Source of the DNA: Faecalibacterium sp. An122
Lineage (GTDB): Bacteria; Bacillota; Clostridia; Oscillospirales; Ruminococcaceae
Assembly: GCF_002160895.1 (NCBI RefSeq)
Contig: NZ_NFLL01000001.1
Coordinates: forward strand, 364,563-428,562
Reading direction: 5' to 3'
DNA: 64,000 nt
Positions 18,302 to 27,795 of this stretch are shown here, in pieces. Position numbers and translations under genes: made by a program. The notes beneath the pieces are model-generated. The model was not told the origin of the DNA. It saw only the letters and a program-made list of their open reading frames with translations, and did no database searches. Every line of letters starts with the position of its first letter. The stretch's first letter is position 1.

Positions 18302-20947
18302 ATGGATGCCCCCACATTATCCGATCGAGTCACAGTCAAAGCACCCGGCAAACTCACCATTTTTGCCAGCTATTTTTCCGGCACCGGAAAAACCCACGCC
18401 ATGCTGGAAGCCGCCAGAACAGCAAAGCAGGAAGGGCGGGACGTGGTGATCGGCCTGCTGTCCTGCGATGCATGGCCGTCTGTTCAAGCAGGGGCCGAAG
18501 GTTTTGAAATGGTGCGCTGCAAGACCGTCACCCAGGACGGGCGCACAGAATCCGAAATCGATCTGGACGCCTGCATCCAAAGGCTGCCGCAGCTGATCCT
18601 GATCGATGACCTGTCCCACACCAACCGGGGCGAATCCCGCCACCGGAAGCGCTACCAGGATATCGAGGAACTGCTGATCGCGGGCATCGACGTCTATACG
18701 ACGCTGGACGTGCAGCACATTGAAAGCATCCAGGACACCGTTGTCTCCATTCTGGGCTCTTCCATCTCCGAACGCATCCCCGACCATGTATTTGACCGGG
18801 CATCACGGGTGGAATTCATCGACATGGACCCGGAAAGGCTCCAGCAGCGTCTGCTGGAGCACAAAAAGGGCCAGCTGCTTTCCGGCTATTCCCTCTCCCA
18901 GTTGAGCGCGCTTCGGGAAATTGGCCTGCGCCGCTGCGCAGACCGGGCCGCTCTGTACACCCAGGCGGGGCAAAACGGGACGGGATATCGTTCCCACGAA
19001 CATATTCTGGTGTGCCTCTCCTCTGCTCCGTCCAACGAGAAAATCATCCGCACCGCCGCGCGGATGGCCTGCGCTTTCAAATGTGAGTTTACCGCGCTGT
19101 TTGTGGAAACAAAGGACTTTCAGTGGATGTCTCCGCCGGACAAAGAGCGCCTGCGCGCCAACATACATCTGGCGCAGCAGCTGGGCGCATCCGTTGAGAC
19201 CGTATACGGCGATGATGTGGCCTATCAAATCTCCGAATTTTCCCATTTGTCAGGGGTCACGAAAATTGTGCTGGGCCGCAGCGGCTTCCCTTCCCGGCCC
19301 TTGTTCCGCAAAGCATCCCTAACCGACCGGCTGATTGAGCTCACGCCGGAGCTGGATATCCACATTATTCCCGACAATGGAATGAACCATTTGTTCGCCA
19401 CCCGGCATCGGGAGATTATGCATCTGCCGCCCTTGTCCCTTCTGGACCTGCTCAAAAGCGGGCTGATCCTTGTCTCGGCCACCCTCATCGGCTTTTTGTT
19501 CTATCATCTGGGCTTCACCGACGCCAATATCATCACCCTTTATATTTTGGGCGTCATGCTGGTTTCCGTATCCACAAAGAGCTCCATCTGCAGCTTTTTT
19601 GCATCCATTTTCAGCGTGCTCACCTTCAATTTCTTTTTCACCGACCCCAGATTTTCCCTGCACGCCTATGACAGCGGTTACCCGGTCACCTTTCTTGTGA
19701 TGTTCCTGGCTTCCCTGCTTACCGGCTCACTGGCCTCCAAGCTGAAATCCCACGCCAAGCGGTCGGCCCAGGTTGCATGGCGCACAAAGCTCCTCTTTGA
19801 AACCAACCAGAATCTCCAGAAGGCCCGGACGCAGGAGGAAATTCTCTCGGTCACAGCAAAACAGCTGCTAAAGATCTTCCAGCGCGACATCATCGTATAT
19901 CGCATCAAAGAAGAGAACCTTACAGCGCCGGACATCTTCCTTGTGGACGACACCGCTTCGTCCGATTGTTACACCTCGGAAAAGGAACGCGAGGTGGCGC
20001 AATGGGTGGTGACCAACAACAAAAGGGCCGGCGCGGGAACCGAAACCCTTTCCGACGCCCGCTGCACCTATCTGTCGGTTCGAAAAGGAGATCGGGTCTA
20101 TGGGGTGGTGGGCATTGCCGCCTCGGACAAACCGCTGGATTCCTTTGAGACCAGTGTTCTCCTCTCGGTTCTGGGCGAATGTGCGCTGGCCCTTGAAAAC
20201 CAAAAGAACCTGGAGGAAAAAGAAGCGGCTGCGGTTCTGGCCAAAAACGAACAGCTCCGCGCCAATTTGCTTCGGTCCATTTCGCACGACCTGCGCACCC
20301 CGCTTACTTCGATCTCCGGAAACGCCAGCAACCTGCTCTCCAACGGGGATCTGTTTGACGCCAAGACCAAAAAGCAGATGTACACCGACATTTACGACGA
20401 CGCCATGTGGCTCATCAATCTGGTGGAAAATCTGCTGTCTGTCAGCCGGCTGGAAGAAGGGCGGATGAATCTGCATGTATCCACCGAACTGATGGACGAA
20501 GTCGTCGCGGAAGCGCTGCGCCACATCAACCGGAAAAGTGCAGAATATCACCTGCATGTGCAAAACAGCGATGAATACCTTTTGGCGCAAATCGATGCCA
20601 AGCTGATAGTTCAGGTTCTCATCAACATCATCGATAACGCCATCAAGTACACGCCGGCGGGATCCGACATCGACATTGGATGGGAGCGCAAAGGGAGTTT
20701 TATTTACATTTCGGTTGCAGACAACGGGCCTGGCATTCCCGACCAGGCCAAGCCGCATATCTTCGACATGTTTTATACGGTATCCAATCAAATCGCGGAC
20801 AGCCGACGCAGCATGGGACTGGGCCTGGCACTGTGCAAATCCATCGTCAACGCACATGGAGGAGAAATCACCGTGGCCGATCACCTGCCCCATGGATCCG
20901 TCTTTACATTTTCTGTGCCAGCCGGGGAGGTAGAACTGCATGAATAA
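18302..20947 (+). CDS. kdpD: Osmosensitive potassium channel histidine kinase KdpD
   Basis: The 881-aa protein has the full KdpD order: N-terminal KdpD domain, USP domain, four membrane helices (about 390-480), GAF-like domain, then the kinase with H-box SISHDLRTPLTSISGN (His near 662), N-box INIIDNAIKYTP, and G-boxes DNGPGIPD and GLGLALCKS. It phosphorylates KdpE. The N-terminal P-loop is altered (SYFSGTGKTHAML, first glycine replaced by serine; LILIDDLSHTN for the usual DELAH), and the USP motif reads S-S-A-x20-FTALF, so the last serine of SxS is lost. Start chosen at 18302 after AAAGGAGGG; a longer ORF has no RBS. Confidence 0.95.
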   Translation: MDAPTLSDRVTVKAPGKLTIFASYFSGTGKTHAMLEAARTAKQEGRDVVIGLLSCDAWPSVQAGAEGFEMVRCKTVTQDGRTESEIDLDACIQRLPQLILIDDLSHTNRGESRHRKRYQDIEELLIAGIDVYTTLDVQHIESIQDTVVSILGSSISERIPDHVFDRASRVEFIDMDPERLQQRLLEHKKGQLLSGYSLSQLSALREIGLRRCADRAALYTQAGQNGTGYRSHEHILVCLSSAPSNEKIIRTAARMACAFKCEFTALFVETKDFQWMSPPDKERLRANIHLAQQLGASVETVYGDDVAYQISEFSHLSGVTKIVLGRSGFPSRPLFRKASLTDRLIELTPELDIHIIPDNGMNHLFATRHREIMHLPPLSLLDLLKSGLILVSATLIGFLFYHLGFTDANIITLYILGVMLVSVSTKSSICSFFASIFSVLTFNFFFTDPRFSLHAYDSGYPVTFLVMFLASLLTGSLASKLKSHAKRSAQVAWRTKLLFETNQNLQKARTQEEILSVTAKQLLKIFQRDIIVYRIKEENLTAPDIFLVDDTASSDCYTSEKEREVAQWVVTNNKRAGAGTETLSDARCTYLSVRKGDRVYGVVGIAASDKPLDSFETSVLLSVLGECALALENQKNLEEKEAAAVLAKNEQLRANLLRSISHDLRTPLTSISGNASNLLSNGDLFDAKTKKQMYTDIYDDAMWLINLVENLLSVSRLEEGRMNLHVSTELMDEVVAEALRHINRKSAEYHLHVQNSDEYLLAQIDAKLIVQVLINIIDNAIKYTPAGSDIDIGWERKGSFIYISVADNGPGIPDQAKPHIFDMFYTVSNQIADSRRSMGLGLALCKSIVNAHGGEITVADHLPHGSVFTFSVPAGEVELHE

Positions 20948-21671
20948 ACCTTTGATTCTGGTGGTTGAGGACGACACACCCGTCCGCAACCTGATTACCA
21001 CAACCTTAAAAGCCCACGAGTACCGTTTTTTGACTGCGGCGAACGGAGAGTCCGCGGTTCTGGAGGCCTCCTCCCACAACCCTGAAATCATTCTGCTGGA
21101 CCTGGGCCTGCCGGATATGGACGGCGTGGAAGTGATTCACAAAGTGCGTTCCTGGTCCAATGTGCCCATCATTGTCATCAGCGCCCGGAGCGAGGACACC
21201 GACAAAATCGAGGCGCTGGACGCCGGCGCGGATGATTATCTGACCAAGCCCTTTTCTGTGGAAGAACTGCTCGCAAGGCTGCGGGTAACCCAGCGGCGGC
21301 TGGCTGCCCTGCAGGTTGGGTCCGCCAACACTGAGTCCGTCTTTACCAACGGCAAGTTAAAGGTGGACTATGCGGCGGGCTGCGCCTTTCTGGATGGGCA
21401 GGAGCTTCACTTGACCCCCAGCGAATATAAGCTGCTCTGTCTGCTGTGCAAAAATGTAGGGAAAGTCCTGACCCACACCTATATCACACAGCAGATCTGG
21501 GGAAGAAGCTGGGACAACGATGTGGCTTCGCTGCGTGTATTTATGGCCACCCTGCGCAAGAAGCTGGAAAAAGAGCCGGGTTCCCCCCAATACATCCAGA
21601 CGCACATTGGCGTCGGATACCGCATGATGAAAGTCGAGCCCTGCGAAAAAACCGACAACGGAGAAAACTAA
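20940..21671 (+). CDS. kdpE: KdpE, OmpR-family response regulator
   Basis: The 243-aa protein has a receiver domain (VVEDDTPVRN, phospho-acceptor D54 in LLDLGLPDMDG, conserved lysine in YLTKPFS) and a C-terminal winged helix of the OmpR/PhoB type (LTPSEYKLLCLLCKNVGKVL, RKKLEKEP). It is the partner of KdpD: the two genes overlap by eight bases. It should bind the TTAAT-type direct repeats seen before the kdp promoters, which have the roughly 11-bp spacing usual for this family. Confidence 0.95.
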   Translation: MNKPLILVVEDDTPVRNLITTTLKAHEYRFLTAANGESAVLEASSHNPEIILLDLGLPDMDGVEVIHKVRSWSNVPIIVISARSEDTDKIEALDAGADDYLTKPFSVEELLARLRVTQRRLAALQVGSANTESVFTNGKLKVDYAAGCAFLDGQELHLTPSEYKLLCLLCKNVGKVLTHTYITQQIWGRSWDNDVASLRVFMATLRKKLEKEPGSPQYIQTHIGVGYRMMKVEPCEKTDNGEN

Positions 21672-21674
21672 ACC

Positions 21675-22406
21675 ATGATTCAAACGAGAAATACAGACAG
21701 CGCATTTTCGCTTTTATTTTCTGTCCCTACGGTATTTTCCGAGCATCTCACCAAGCACGAGGACAACCAACTTCGGGACAAGTACGATCACAATTCCTTT
21801 ATCTATTCGGGCCAGCCCTCTCTGGAAGAATTCCAAAGAGCCCTGGCCTATCAAAAGGCCCGCGGAGATTCCTTTATCAAGCTGGAAGGCTACGAGCCTC
21901 TGGAACACACCTTTGGAATGGAGCAGGAAGAAACCCTGACCATGGTTCTGCCCGGGGATGTGGATTTTTCTTCCTGGAAGGTCAATCCCGACATCACCAT
22001 CCAGGCGCCGGACTTTGCCCAGCTGGAACAGCACGAGCTGAAATATTACGGCCCCCTGTACGGGGAGGATTTCACTGTGCGGAACAACCGGCGTCTCCGG
22101 GAAAAGCTGACCTACCATGGGGCCTATCTGGGCGGCAAGCTGGTGGGCTCCTGCTATACTTATTCTGCTGGCGGATACACCTGCATGGACAGCCTGGTGG
22201 TGGATGAAGACTACCGCCATCGGTACATCGCCACCACATTGATCAAATACCTTGCCGAAACCGCCCGCCGTGAAGGCAATGTCCTCTACCTCCACGCTGA
22301 CCCGGAGGACACCCCCAAAGACATGTATGCCCGGATGGGATTCCAGACCACCGACACCGTCTACGAATACCTCTGCACCGATTTCAGCACTCTCAAACTG
22401 GACTGA
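21675..22406 (+). CDS. GNAT family N-acetyltransferase
   Basis: The 243-aa protein has a C-terminal GNAT domain (about residues 140-225) with the strand-helix acyl-CoA site DSLVVDEDYRHRYIATTL, in which the usual Q/R-x-x-G-x-G/A is weak (RHRYIA). The N-terminal half is a separate domain. It starts three bases after kdpE but without an obvious Shine-Dalgarno sequence, so it may be read through from kdpDE. The acceptor substrate is unknown. Confidence 0.75.
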   Translation: MIQTRNTDSAFSLLFSVPTVFSEHLTKHEDNQLRDKYDHNSFIYSGQPSLEEFQRALAYQKARGDSFIKLEGYEPLEHTFGMEQEETLTMVLPGDVDFSSWKVNPDITIQAPDFAQLEQHELKYYGPLYGEDFTVRNNRRLREKLTYHGAYLGGKLVGSCYTYSAGGYTCMDSLVVDEDYRHRYIATTLIKYLAETARREGNVLYLHADPEDTPKDMYARMGFQTTDTVYEYLCTDFSTLKLD

Positions 22407-22423
22407 AAACGCCATTTCAAATT

Positions 22424-22456
22424 GCCTGACCTCTGCAAAGGGGTCAGGCTTTTTTG
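22424..22456 (+). terminator. Terminator of the kdpDE-GNAT unit
   Basis: GCCTGACC and GGGTCAGGC pair around TCTGCAAAG, followed by TTTTTT. Confidence 0.85.
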
Positions 22457-22520
22457 CTGATTCAGCGAAAGAATGGCTCATAAACACCCCCGTTTTCCGG
22501 GCTGCCGGCGGCGCTTTCTC

Positions 22521-22549
22521 TTGCGCCGGGGCTGCAAAGCTGTTACAAT
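22521..22549 (+). promoter_or_regulatory. Promoter of the LytTR/GHKL operon
   Basis: TTGCGC at 22521-22526 and TACAAT at 22544-22549 are separated by 17 bp, 39 bases before the start codon at 22588. AAAGGAATGG is the ribosome binding site. Confidence 0.6.
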
Positions 22550-22587
22550 AAAACACGGCCGCTTTACTCAAAGAAAGGAATGGTTTC

Positions 22588-23283
22588 ATGTATCACATTG
22601 CGCTTTGTGACGATACGCCGGAAGATATCCAGTTGATTCTCGTCATAGTGCAGCGCTGGGCTGCGGCCCGCGGCGCAGAAATCCAGACGCAGACCTTCTC
22701 CTCCGCTGAGAACTTTTTGTTTCACTATGCGGAGGACAAACAGTACGACATCCTTCTTCTGGATGTGGAAATGGGCGAAATGGACGGAGTTTCCCTGGCC
22801 AAGCGGCTGCGCCAGGCCAAAGACCCGGTCCAGATCGTCTTTATCACCGGCTATTCCGACTACATCGCCGAAGGGTATGAAGTATCGGCCCTCCACTATT
22901 TAATGAAGCCGGTCCGGGAAGAAAAGCTGATGGACGTCCTGGACCGGGCCGCCCAGCGGCTGCAAGTGGAGGAGCGGGCCCTGTTCCTGAAACTGGAGGG
23001 CGAAATGGTCCGGGTGGCTCTGCGGGATATCCGCTATCTTGAGGTGCAGCAAAATTATGTCACCATCCACGCCGGGCAGGACTACACCCTCAAAAGCACT
23101 CTGGCCAAGCTGGCAGAGGAGCTGGACGAGCGGTTCTTTCAGCTGGGGCGCTCCTATATCGTCAATCTCCACTTTGTGCAGAGGGTGACGCGGCAGGAAG
23201 CCATTTTGCAGGACGGCGCACGCATTCCCCTGCCCCGCGGCTACTATGACAAGATCAACCGCGCCATCATTGAGAGGTGCTGA
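22588..23283 (+). CDS. LytTR-family response regulator
   Basis: The 231-aa protein has a receiver domain with acidic pair DDTPED, D59 in LLLDVEMGEMDG and K in MKPVRE, and a C-terminal LytTR DNA-binding domain (LRDIRYLEVQQNYVTIHAGQ, FFQLGRSYIVNLHFV). LytTR regulators bind direct repeats 21 bp apart; such a repeat lies in the end of the next gene, just before the ABC exporter genes. It is therefore the likely activator of the exporters. No AgrD-like peptide gene was found nearby. Confidence 0.92.
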   Translation: MYHIALCDDTPEDIQLILVIVQRWAAARGAEIQTQTFSSAENFLFHYAEDKQYDILLLDVEMGEMDGVSLAKRLRQAKDPVQIVFITGYSDYIAEGYEVSALHYLMKPVREEKLMDVLDRAAQRLQVEERALFLKLEGEMVRVALRDIRYLEVQQNYVTIHAGQDYTLKSTLAKLAEELDERFFQLGRSYIVNLHFVQRVTRQEAILQDGARIPLPRGYYDKINRAIIERC

Positions 23284-23285
23284 AT

Positions 23286-24002
23286 ATGTCTTTCCTGTCC
23301 AAATTCTTTCAGAGGCGGATGAACCGCCAGGTGGAAGCCTATCAGCGGGAACTGCTGGAGACCCATTACGCCGAGGTCAACAATATGTACCATCAGATGC
23401 GGGGCTGGCGGCACGACTACCGCAACCACATCCAGACCATGAAGGCCTATGCGGCCGCCGGGGACTGGGAGGCCATAAAAAACTACCTGGACCTGCTGGA
23501 CACCGACCTGAACACGGTGGATACCGTCATCAAGACCGGCAACGCCATGGCGGACGCCATCCTGAACAGCAAAATCTCTCTGGCCAAGTCCAAGGACATC
23601 CAGGTGCACGCTGACGCTCATATTCCCTATGCCCTGCCCATCTCGGAAATCGACCTGTGCGTCATTCTGGGCAATCTGTTTGATAATGCCATCGAGGCCA
23701 GTCTCCCCCTGCCCCCGGAACAGCGGCTGATCCGGGTGTATATGGACACCAAAGGCAATCAGCTCTACATCTCCTTTACCAATTTCACCGCCGGGAAAAA
23801 GCAGAAGAAGCTGGGCGGCCTTTTTGCCACCACCAAACAGGAAGCCGGCCATGGCTTCGGGCTGGTGCGGATGGATGCCGTTGTGGAGCGGATGGGCGGA
23901 TATCTGAGCCGCAACAGCGAGGACGGCGCCTTCTCTACCGAGATCCTGCTGCCGCTGGATTGCAATTCGTCCCCCAAAAACGACAGTTCGTCCCCCAAGT
24001 GA
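23286..24002 (+). CDS. Soluble GHKL-type sensor histidine kinase
   Basis: The 238-aa protein keeps only the kinase part of AgrC-like sensors: phospho-acceptor region RGWRHDYRNHIQTM (His near 44), N-box NLFDNAIEASL and G-box GHGFGLVRM. There is no membrane segment or sensor domain, so the signal must come from a partner protein or a cytoplasmic ligand. A GTG at 23277 is an alternative start; the ATG follows AGAGGTG. The last codons contain the repeat proposed as the LytTR operator. Confidence 0.88.
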   Translation: MSFLSKFFQRRMNRQVEAYQRELLETHYAEVNNMYHQMRGWRHDYRNHIQTMKAYAAAGDWEAIKNYLDLLDTDLNTVDTVIKTGNAMADAILNSKISLAKSKDIQVHADAHIPYALPISEIDLCVILGNLFDNAIEASLPLPPEQRLIRVYMDTKGNQLYISFTNFTAGKKQKKLGGLFATTKQEAGHGFGLVRMDAVVERMGGYLSRNSEDGAFSTEILLPLDCNSSPKNDSSSPK

Positions 24003-24030
24003 CCCGCTTCGGCGGGTCTTTTGTTATACT
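23966..24030 (+). promoter_or_regulatory. Candidate LytTR operator, attenuating hairpin and promoter of the ABC pair
   Basis: TTCGTCCCCCAA occurs at 23966-23977 and again at 23987-23998, exactly 21 bp apart, the spacing used by LytTR dimers. A hairpin GACCCGCTTCGGCGGGTCTTTT (4-base loop, T run; 24001-24022) then ends the kinase message, and TATACT at 24025-24030 is a -10 element with a poor -35. The layout fits an activator site abutting the promoter of the gene at 24052. Confidence 0.6.
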
Positions 24031-24051
24031 TTGGGCGTGAGGTGAAACAAG

Positions 24052-25887
24052 ATGACACAGACAAATCAAACCAAGAAAAAGCCCGCCTACAGCGTCGGGC
24101 AGAATGTCCGGTTTATGATCGGATGGGCCTGGCGGACCCACAAAAGAGTCCTGTGGCTCTGCCTGGCAGTGGCCGGGCTGTCGCTGGGCCTCAATCTGGC
24201 CCAGCTGTTTATTGCCCCCATGGTGCTGGCCCGTGTGGAGCAGCATGCTCCCTTGTCCCAGCTGCTGGAAACCATCGGGCTGTTTGCCCTGACGCTGGTG
24301 GCGCTGAACGGCCTGCTGGGCTATCTGAAACAGATTAGCACCTCCGGCCGGCTCGGCGTACGGCTCGCCGTGATCGACGCCATCAACCAGAAAGCCTGCA
24401 CCACGTCCTATCCCAACACACGGGATCCTGCGGTCCTCCGGCTTCTGGAGAAGGCTGCAGATGCATGCGGCGCCAGCGCCCGCCCGGCGGAACACGTCTG
24501 GGAGACGCTGACGCAACTTCTGCTCAATGTGTCCGGCTTTGGTGTTTATCTGGCCCTGGTGTCGGGGCTGAATCTGGCCCTGGTTCTGACGGTCGCCGCT
24601 ACCACCGCGGTGGGCTTTTTTGTCAGCCGCCGGATCAACGAGTGGGGCTACCGTCACCGGGAAGAAGAGGCCTCCTATCAAAAGAAAATCCAATACGTCC
24701 GGGACAAGGCTGAATCCATCCATCTGGCCAAGGACATCCGCATTTTTGGCCTGCGCGACTGGGTGGACGCCCTCTACCGGAGCACCCTGCGGCTGTATAC
24801 CGCCTTCATCGGCCGGCGGGAGCGGATCTACACCGCCGCCTGCGCGGTGGACGCCCTGCTGACATTGGCCCGCAACGGCATCGCTTACGTCTACCTGATC
24901 CATCTAACGCTGGCCGAGGGGCTCCCGGCCTCCCAGTTTTTGCTCTATTTCTCGGCCTTCAGCGCCTTTTCTACCTGGGTGACCGGCATTCTGCAGCAGG
25001 CTTCCACCCTGCGGCAGGAGAGCCTGGACCTGTCCATCATTCAGGAATTTCTCCATCTGCCTGAGCCGTTCCGGTTCAAGGGCGGCAGGCCCATCCCCCA
25101 GACCGATGCCTACGAGCTGCGGCTGGACCATGTTACCTTCCGCTACCCCGGCACCGACCGGGTGATTCTCCACGACATCGACCTGACCATCCATCCCGGC
25201 GAAAAGATCGCCGTAGTGGGCCTCAACGGCGCGGGCAAAACCACCCTGGTCAAGCTGCTCTGCGGTTTCTATGACCCCGACGAGGGTCGGGTGCTGCTGA
25301 ACGGCATCGACATCCGGGAGTTCAACCGCCCCGACTACTACCGTCTGTTCTCCACCGTCTTTCAGGAGAGTTCCATCCTGGACATCACCGTGGCCGAGAC
25401 GGTGGCCCAGGATGTGGACCATATCGACATGGACCGGGTCAAAGACTGCATCGCCAAGGCAGGTCTCACCGAAAAGATCGCGTCCCTGCCCCAGGGGTAC
25501 GAGACCCATATCGGCAAAAACGTCTATCTGGACGGGGTGGAATTTTCCGGCGGCCAGACCCAACGTCTGATGCTGGCCCGGGCCCTCTACAAAGACGGGC
25601 CTTTCCTGGTTCTGGATGAACCCACCGCGGCTTTGGACCCCATTGCCGAGAACGACATTTATCAGAAATACAACGAAATGACCGTCGGCAAGTCCTCGGT
25701 GTTCATCTCTCACCGGTTGGCCTCCACCCGCTTCTGCGACCGAATCCTGTTCGTGAAGGACGGCGTCATCGCCGAAGAGGGCACCCACGACCAGCTGCTG
25801 AAAAAAGGCGGCAGCTATGCCAAGCTGTTCGACATCCAAGCGCGGTATTATCAGGAAGGGAGGGATTTGGATGACATCCAAATCTGA
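24052..25887 (+). CDS. ABC exporter half-transporter A (permease-ATPase)
   Basis: The 611-aa protein has an N-terminal six-helix exporter domain and a C-terminal ATPase: Walker A GLNGAGKTT, signature FSGGQTQRLMLARAL, Walker B with catalytic Glu FLVLDEPTAALD and H-loop SHRLAS. It overlaps the next gene by 17 bases and probably forms a heterodimer with it. Substrate unknown; regulated exporters beside a LytTR/GHKL pair often move peptides or lipids, but nothing in the sequence settles this. Confidence 0.92.
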   Translation: MTQTNQTKKKPAYSVGQNVRFMIGWAWRTHKRVLWLCLAVAGLSLGLNLAQLFIAPMVLARVEQHAPLSQLLETIGLFALTLVALNGLLGYLKQISTSGRLGVRLAVIDAINQKACTTSYPNTRDPAVLRLLEKAADACGASARPAEHVWETLTQLLLNVSGFGVYLALVSGLNLALVLTVAATTAVGFFVSRRINEWGYRHREEEASYQKKIQYVRDKAESIHLAKDIRIFGLRDWVDALYRSTLRLYTAFIGRRERIYTAACAVDALLTLARNGIAYVYLIHLTLAEGLPASQFLLYFSAFSAFSTWVTGILQQASTLRQESLDLSIIQEFLHLPEPFRFKGGRPIPQTDAYELRLDHVTFRYPGTDRVILHDIDLTIHPGEKIAVVGLNGAGKTTLVKLLCGFYDPDEGRVLLNGIDIREFNRPDYYRLFSTVFQESSILDITVAETVAQDVDHIDMDRVKDCIAKAGLTEKIASLPQGYETHIGKNVYLDGVEFSGGQTQRLMLARALYKDGPFLVLDEPTAALDPIAENDIYQKYNEMTVGKSSVFISHRLASTRFCDRILFVKDGVIAEEGTHDQLLKKGGSYAKLFDIQARYYQEGRDLDDIQI

Positions 25888-27742
25888 GAAAATCACCCTG
25901 CAGGAAGCGGTTTCCCTGCACATCCGGGCAGCCCGGGATGTCCGGCCCTACTGTCCCGGCGTCTTTGCCGCCACGGCGGCCCACGCTGTGGTCAGCGCCC
26001 TCGGACCCTACGCCACCGTGTACCTGTCGGCCCGGATCATCAATGAGCTGGCGGGGGCCCGGCGGCCCGAAGTCCTCTGGCCGCTGGTGGGTGTCACGCT
26101 GGCGGTTGGCGCGGGGCTGGTGCTTCTGACCGGCATCCTGCTCCACTGGAAGAACGCCGCGCAGGAGCGATACAGCCAGGGTAAAGAGAAGCTTCTCACC
26201 GACAAGATGCTCTCCATGGACTTTGCCGACGTGGATGACGCCCGGACCCACGCCCTCCTCTCCCAGATCCGTCAGAACATCCTGTGGGGCGGCTGGGGCT
26301 TCCCGATGCTGCTGGAGGTCTTTGATGAGATCGTCCGGGGCGCGGCGGGCGTGGTGGGCGCCATCGCGCTGACGGTCAGCCTGTTCACCCTGCCGGTGCC
26401 CGCCTCCGCGGGCAGGCTGACCATCCTGAACCATCCCCTTTTCGTCGCCCTGCTGCTGACGGTTCTGGTCGGCGTGGTCATTCTGGCCCCGATGTGCAAG
26501 AACCGGGCCAACGAACACATCGTTTCGATGGCCGACAGCATGACCTTTGTGAACCGGATTTTTCATGTCTTCGGGCTTCTCTCCAACGACAAGGAAAACA
26601 GTCTGGACATTCGGATGTACGAGCAGCAGAAGCTTTCCTCCCACTACTTCCGCAACAACCCGCTCTTTCAGCCGGGCAGCGAAATCTTTCGCCGGATGGA
26701 CGGCCCCATCGGCGGCTGGACGGCGCTCGGCTCCGCCCTCAGCGCTGTGCTGACCGGCCTGGTCTATGTCTTTGTATGTCTGAAAGCCTGGGCCGGAGCT
26801 TTTGGTGTCGGTTCCATAACCCAGTATGTGGGGGCGGTCACTGCCCTGAGCACCAGCCTTTCCACCCTGGTGGAGAACGTGGGCATCCTGCAGAGCAACA
26901 CCGTCTTTATGCGGACCATCTATCAGTTCCTGGATATCCCCAACCAGATGTATCAGGGCACCCTCACCACCGAAAAGCGCTCTGACCGTCAATACGACGT
27001 GGAGTTCCGGGATGTGTCCTTCAAGTACCCCGGCTCGGACCAGTGGGCTCTGCGCCACGTGAACATGAAGTTCAAAGTGGGCGAGCGGATGGCCGTCGTA
27101 GGCGAAAACGGCAGCGGCAAAACCACCTTCATCAAGCTTCTGTGCCGTCTGTACGATCCCCAGGAGGGCGAAATCCTTCTGAACGGCATCGACATCCGCA
27201 AATACAACTACAGAGACTACATAAACCTGTTCTCGGTGGTGTTCCAGGACTTCCAGCTGCTGGCCCAGCCTCTGGGGGATAACGTGGCCGGTTCCCAGAC
27301 CTACGACCGTCCTAAGGTCCGGCAGGCACTGATCGACGCCGGTTTCGGCGACCGCCTGAACAGCCTGCCCCAGGGCCTCGACACCATGCTGTTCAAGGAG
27401 TTCGCCGAAGACGGCGTGGATGTATCGGGCGGCGAGGCGCAAAAAATTGCCATCGCCCGGGCCCTCTACAAAAACGCCCCCTTCATCATTCTGGATGAAC
27501 CCACCGCGGCCCTGGACCCCATCGCTGAGGCGGAGATTTACGCCAAGTTCAACGACATCGCCGGGGACAAGACCGCAGTCTACATCAGCCACCGGCTGTC
27601 CTCCTGCAAGTTCTGTGATGAGATCGCCGTCTTTGACCATGGCCAGGTGATTCAGCAGGGCACCCACGACAGCCTGCTGGCCGACGAGGGCGGCAAGTAT
27701 TACGCCCTCTGGATGGCCCAGGCCCAATACTATACCGAATAA
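25871..27742 (+). CDS. ABC exporter half-transporter B (permease-ATPase)
   Basis: The 623-aa protein has the same build: membrane domain, Walker A GENGSGKTT, signature VSGGEAQKIAIARAL, Walker B FIILDEPTAALD and H-loop SHRLSS. The signature is slightly off consensus (SGGEA) while the sister protein has SGGQT, typical of heterodimeric exporters with unequal sites. The ATG at 25871 after GGGAGGG is preferred over an upstream start inside the previous gene. Confidence 0.92.
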   Translation: MTSKSEKITLQEAVSLHIRAARDVRPYCPGVFAATAAHAVVSALGPYATVYLSARIINELAGARRPEVLWPLVGVTLAVGAGLVLLTGILLHWKNAAQERYSQGKEKLLTDKMLSMDFADVDDARTHALLSQIRQNILWGGWGFPMLLEVFDEIVRGAAGVVGAIALTVSLFTLPVPASAGRLTILNHPLFVALLLTVLVGVVILAPMCKNRANEHIVSMADSMTFVNRIFHVFGLLSNDKENSLDIRMYEQQKLSSHYFRNNPLFQPGSEIFRRMDGPIGGWTALGSALSAVLTGLVYVFVCLKAWAGAFGVGSITQYVGAVTALSTSLSTLVENVGILQSNTVFMRTIYQFLDIPNQMYQGTLTTEKRSDRQYDVEFRDVSFKYPGSDQWALRHVNMKFKVGERMAVVGENGSGKTTFIKLLCRLYDPQEGEILLNGIDIRKYNYRDYINLFSVVFQDFQLLAQPLGDNVAGSQTYDRPKVRQALIDAGFGDRLNSLPQGLDTMLFKEFAEDGVDVSGGEAQKIAIARALYKNAPFIILDEPTAALDPIAEAEIYAKFNDIAGDKTAVYISHRLSSCKFCDEIAVFDHGQVIQQGTHDSLLADEGGKYYALWMAQAQYYTE

Positions 27743-27745
27743 CCA

Positions 27746-27790
27746 AAAGGCTGGCAGCCGATGCAAAGTGCATCCACTGTCAGCCTTTGG
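27746..27790. terminator. Terminator between convergent ABC and Rrf2 genes
   Basis: AAAGGCTGGCAG and CTGTCAGCCTTT form a long stem with a nested GATGCA/TGCATC hairpin. It can serve both converging genes. Confidence 0.75.
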
Positions 27791-27795
27791 TGTTT

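Noticed and set aside
22407..24051. AgrD-like signal peptide gene near the LytTR/GHKL pair
   Set aside because: No short ORF with an RBS and a cysteine-containing core was found around either LytTR/GHKL pair; AgrB is also absent.
25766..27766. 666-codon reverse frame opposite the second ABC gene
   Set aside because: Antisense shadow of a well-defined ABC transporter; no domain and no start context.
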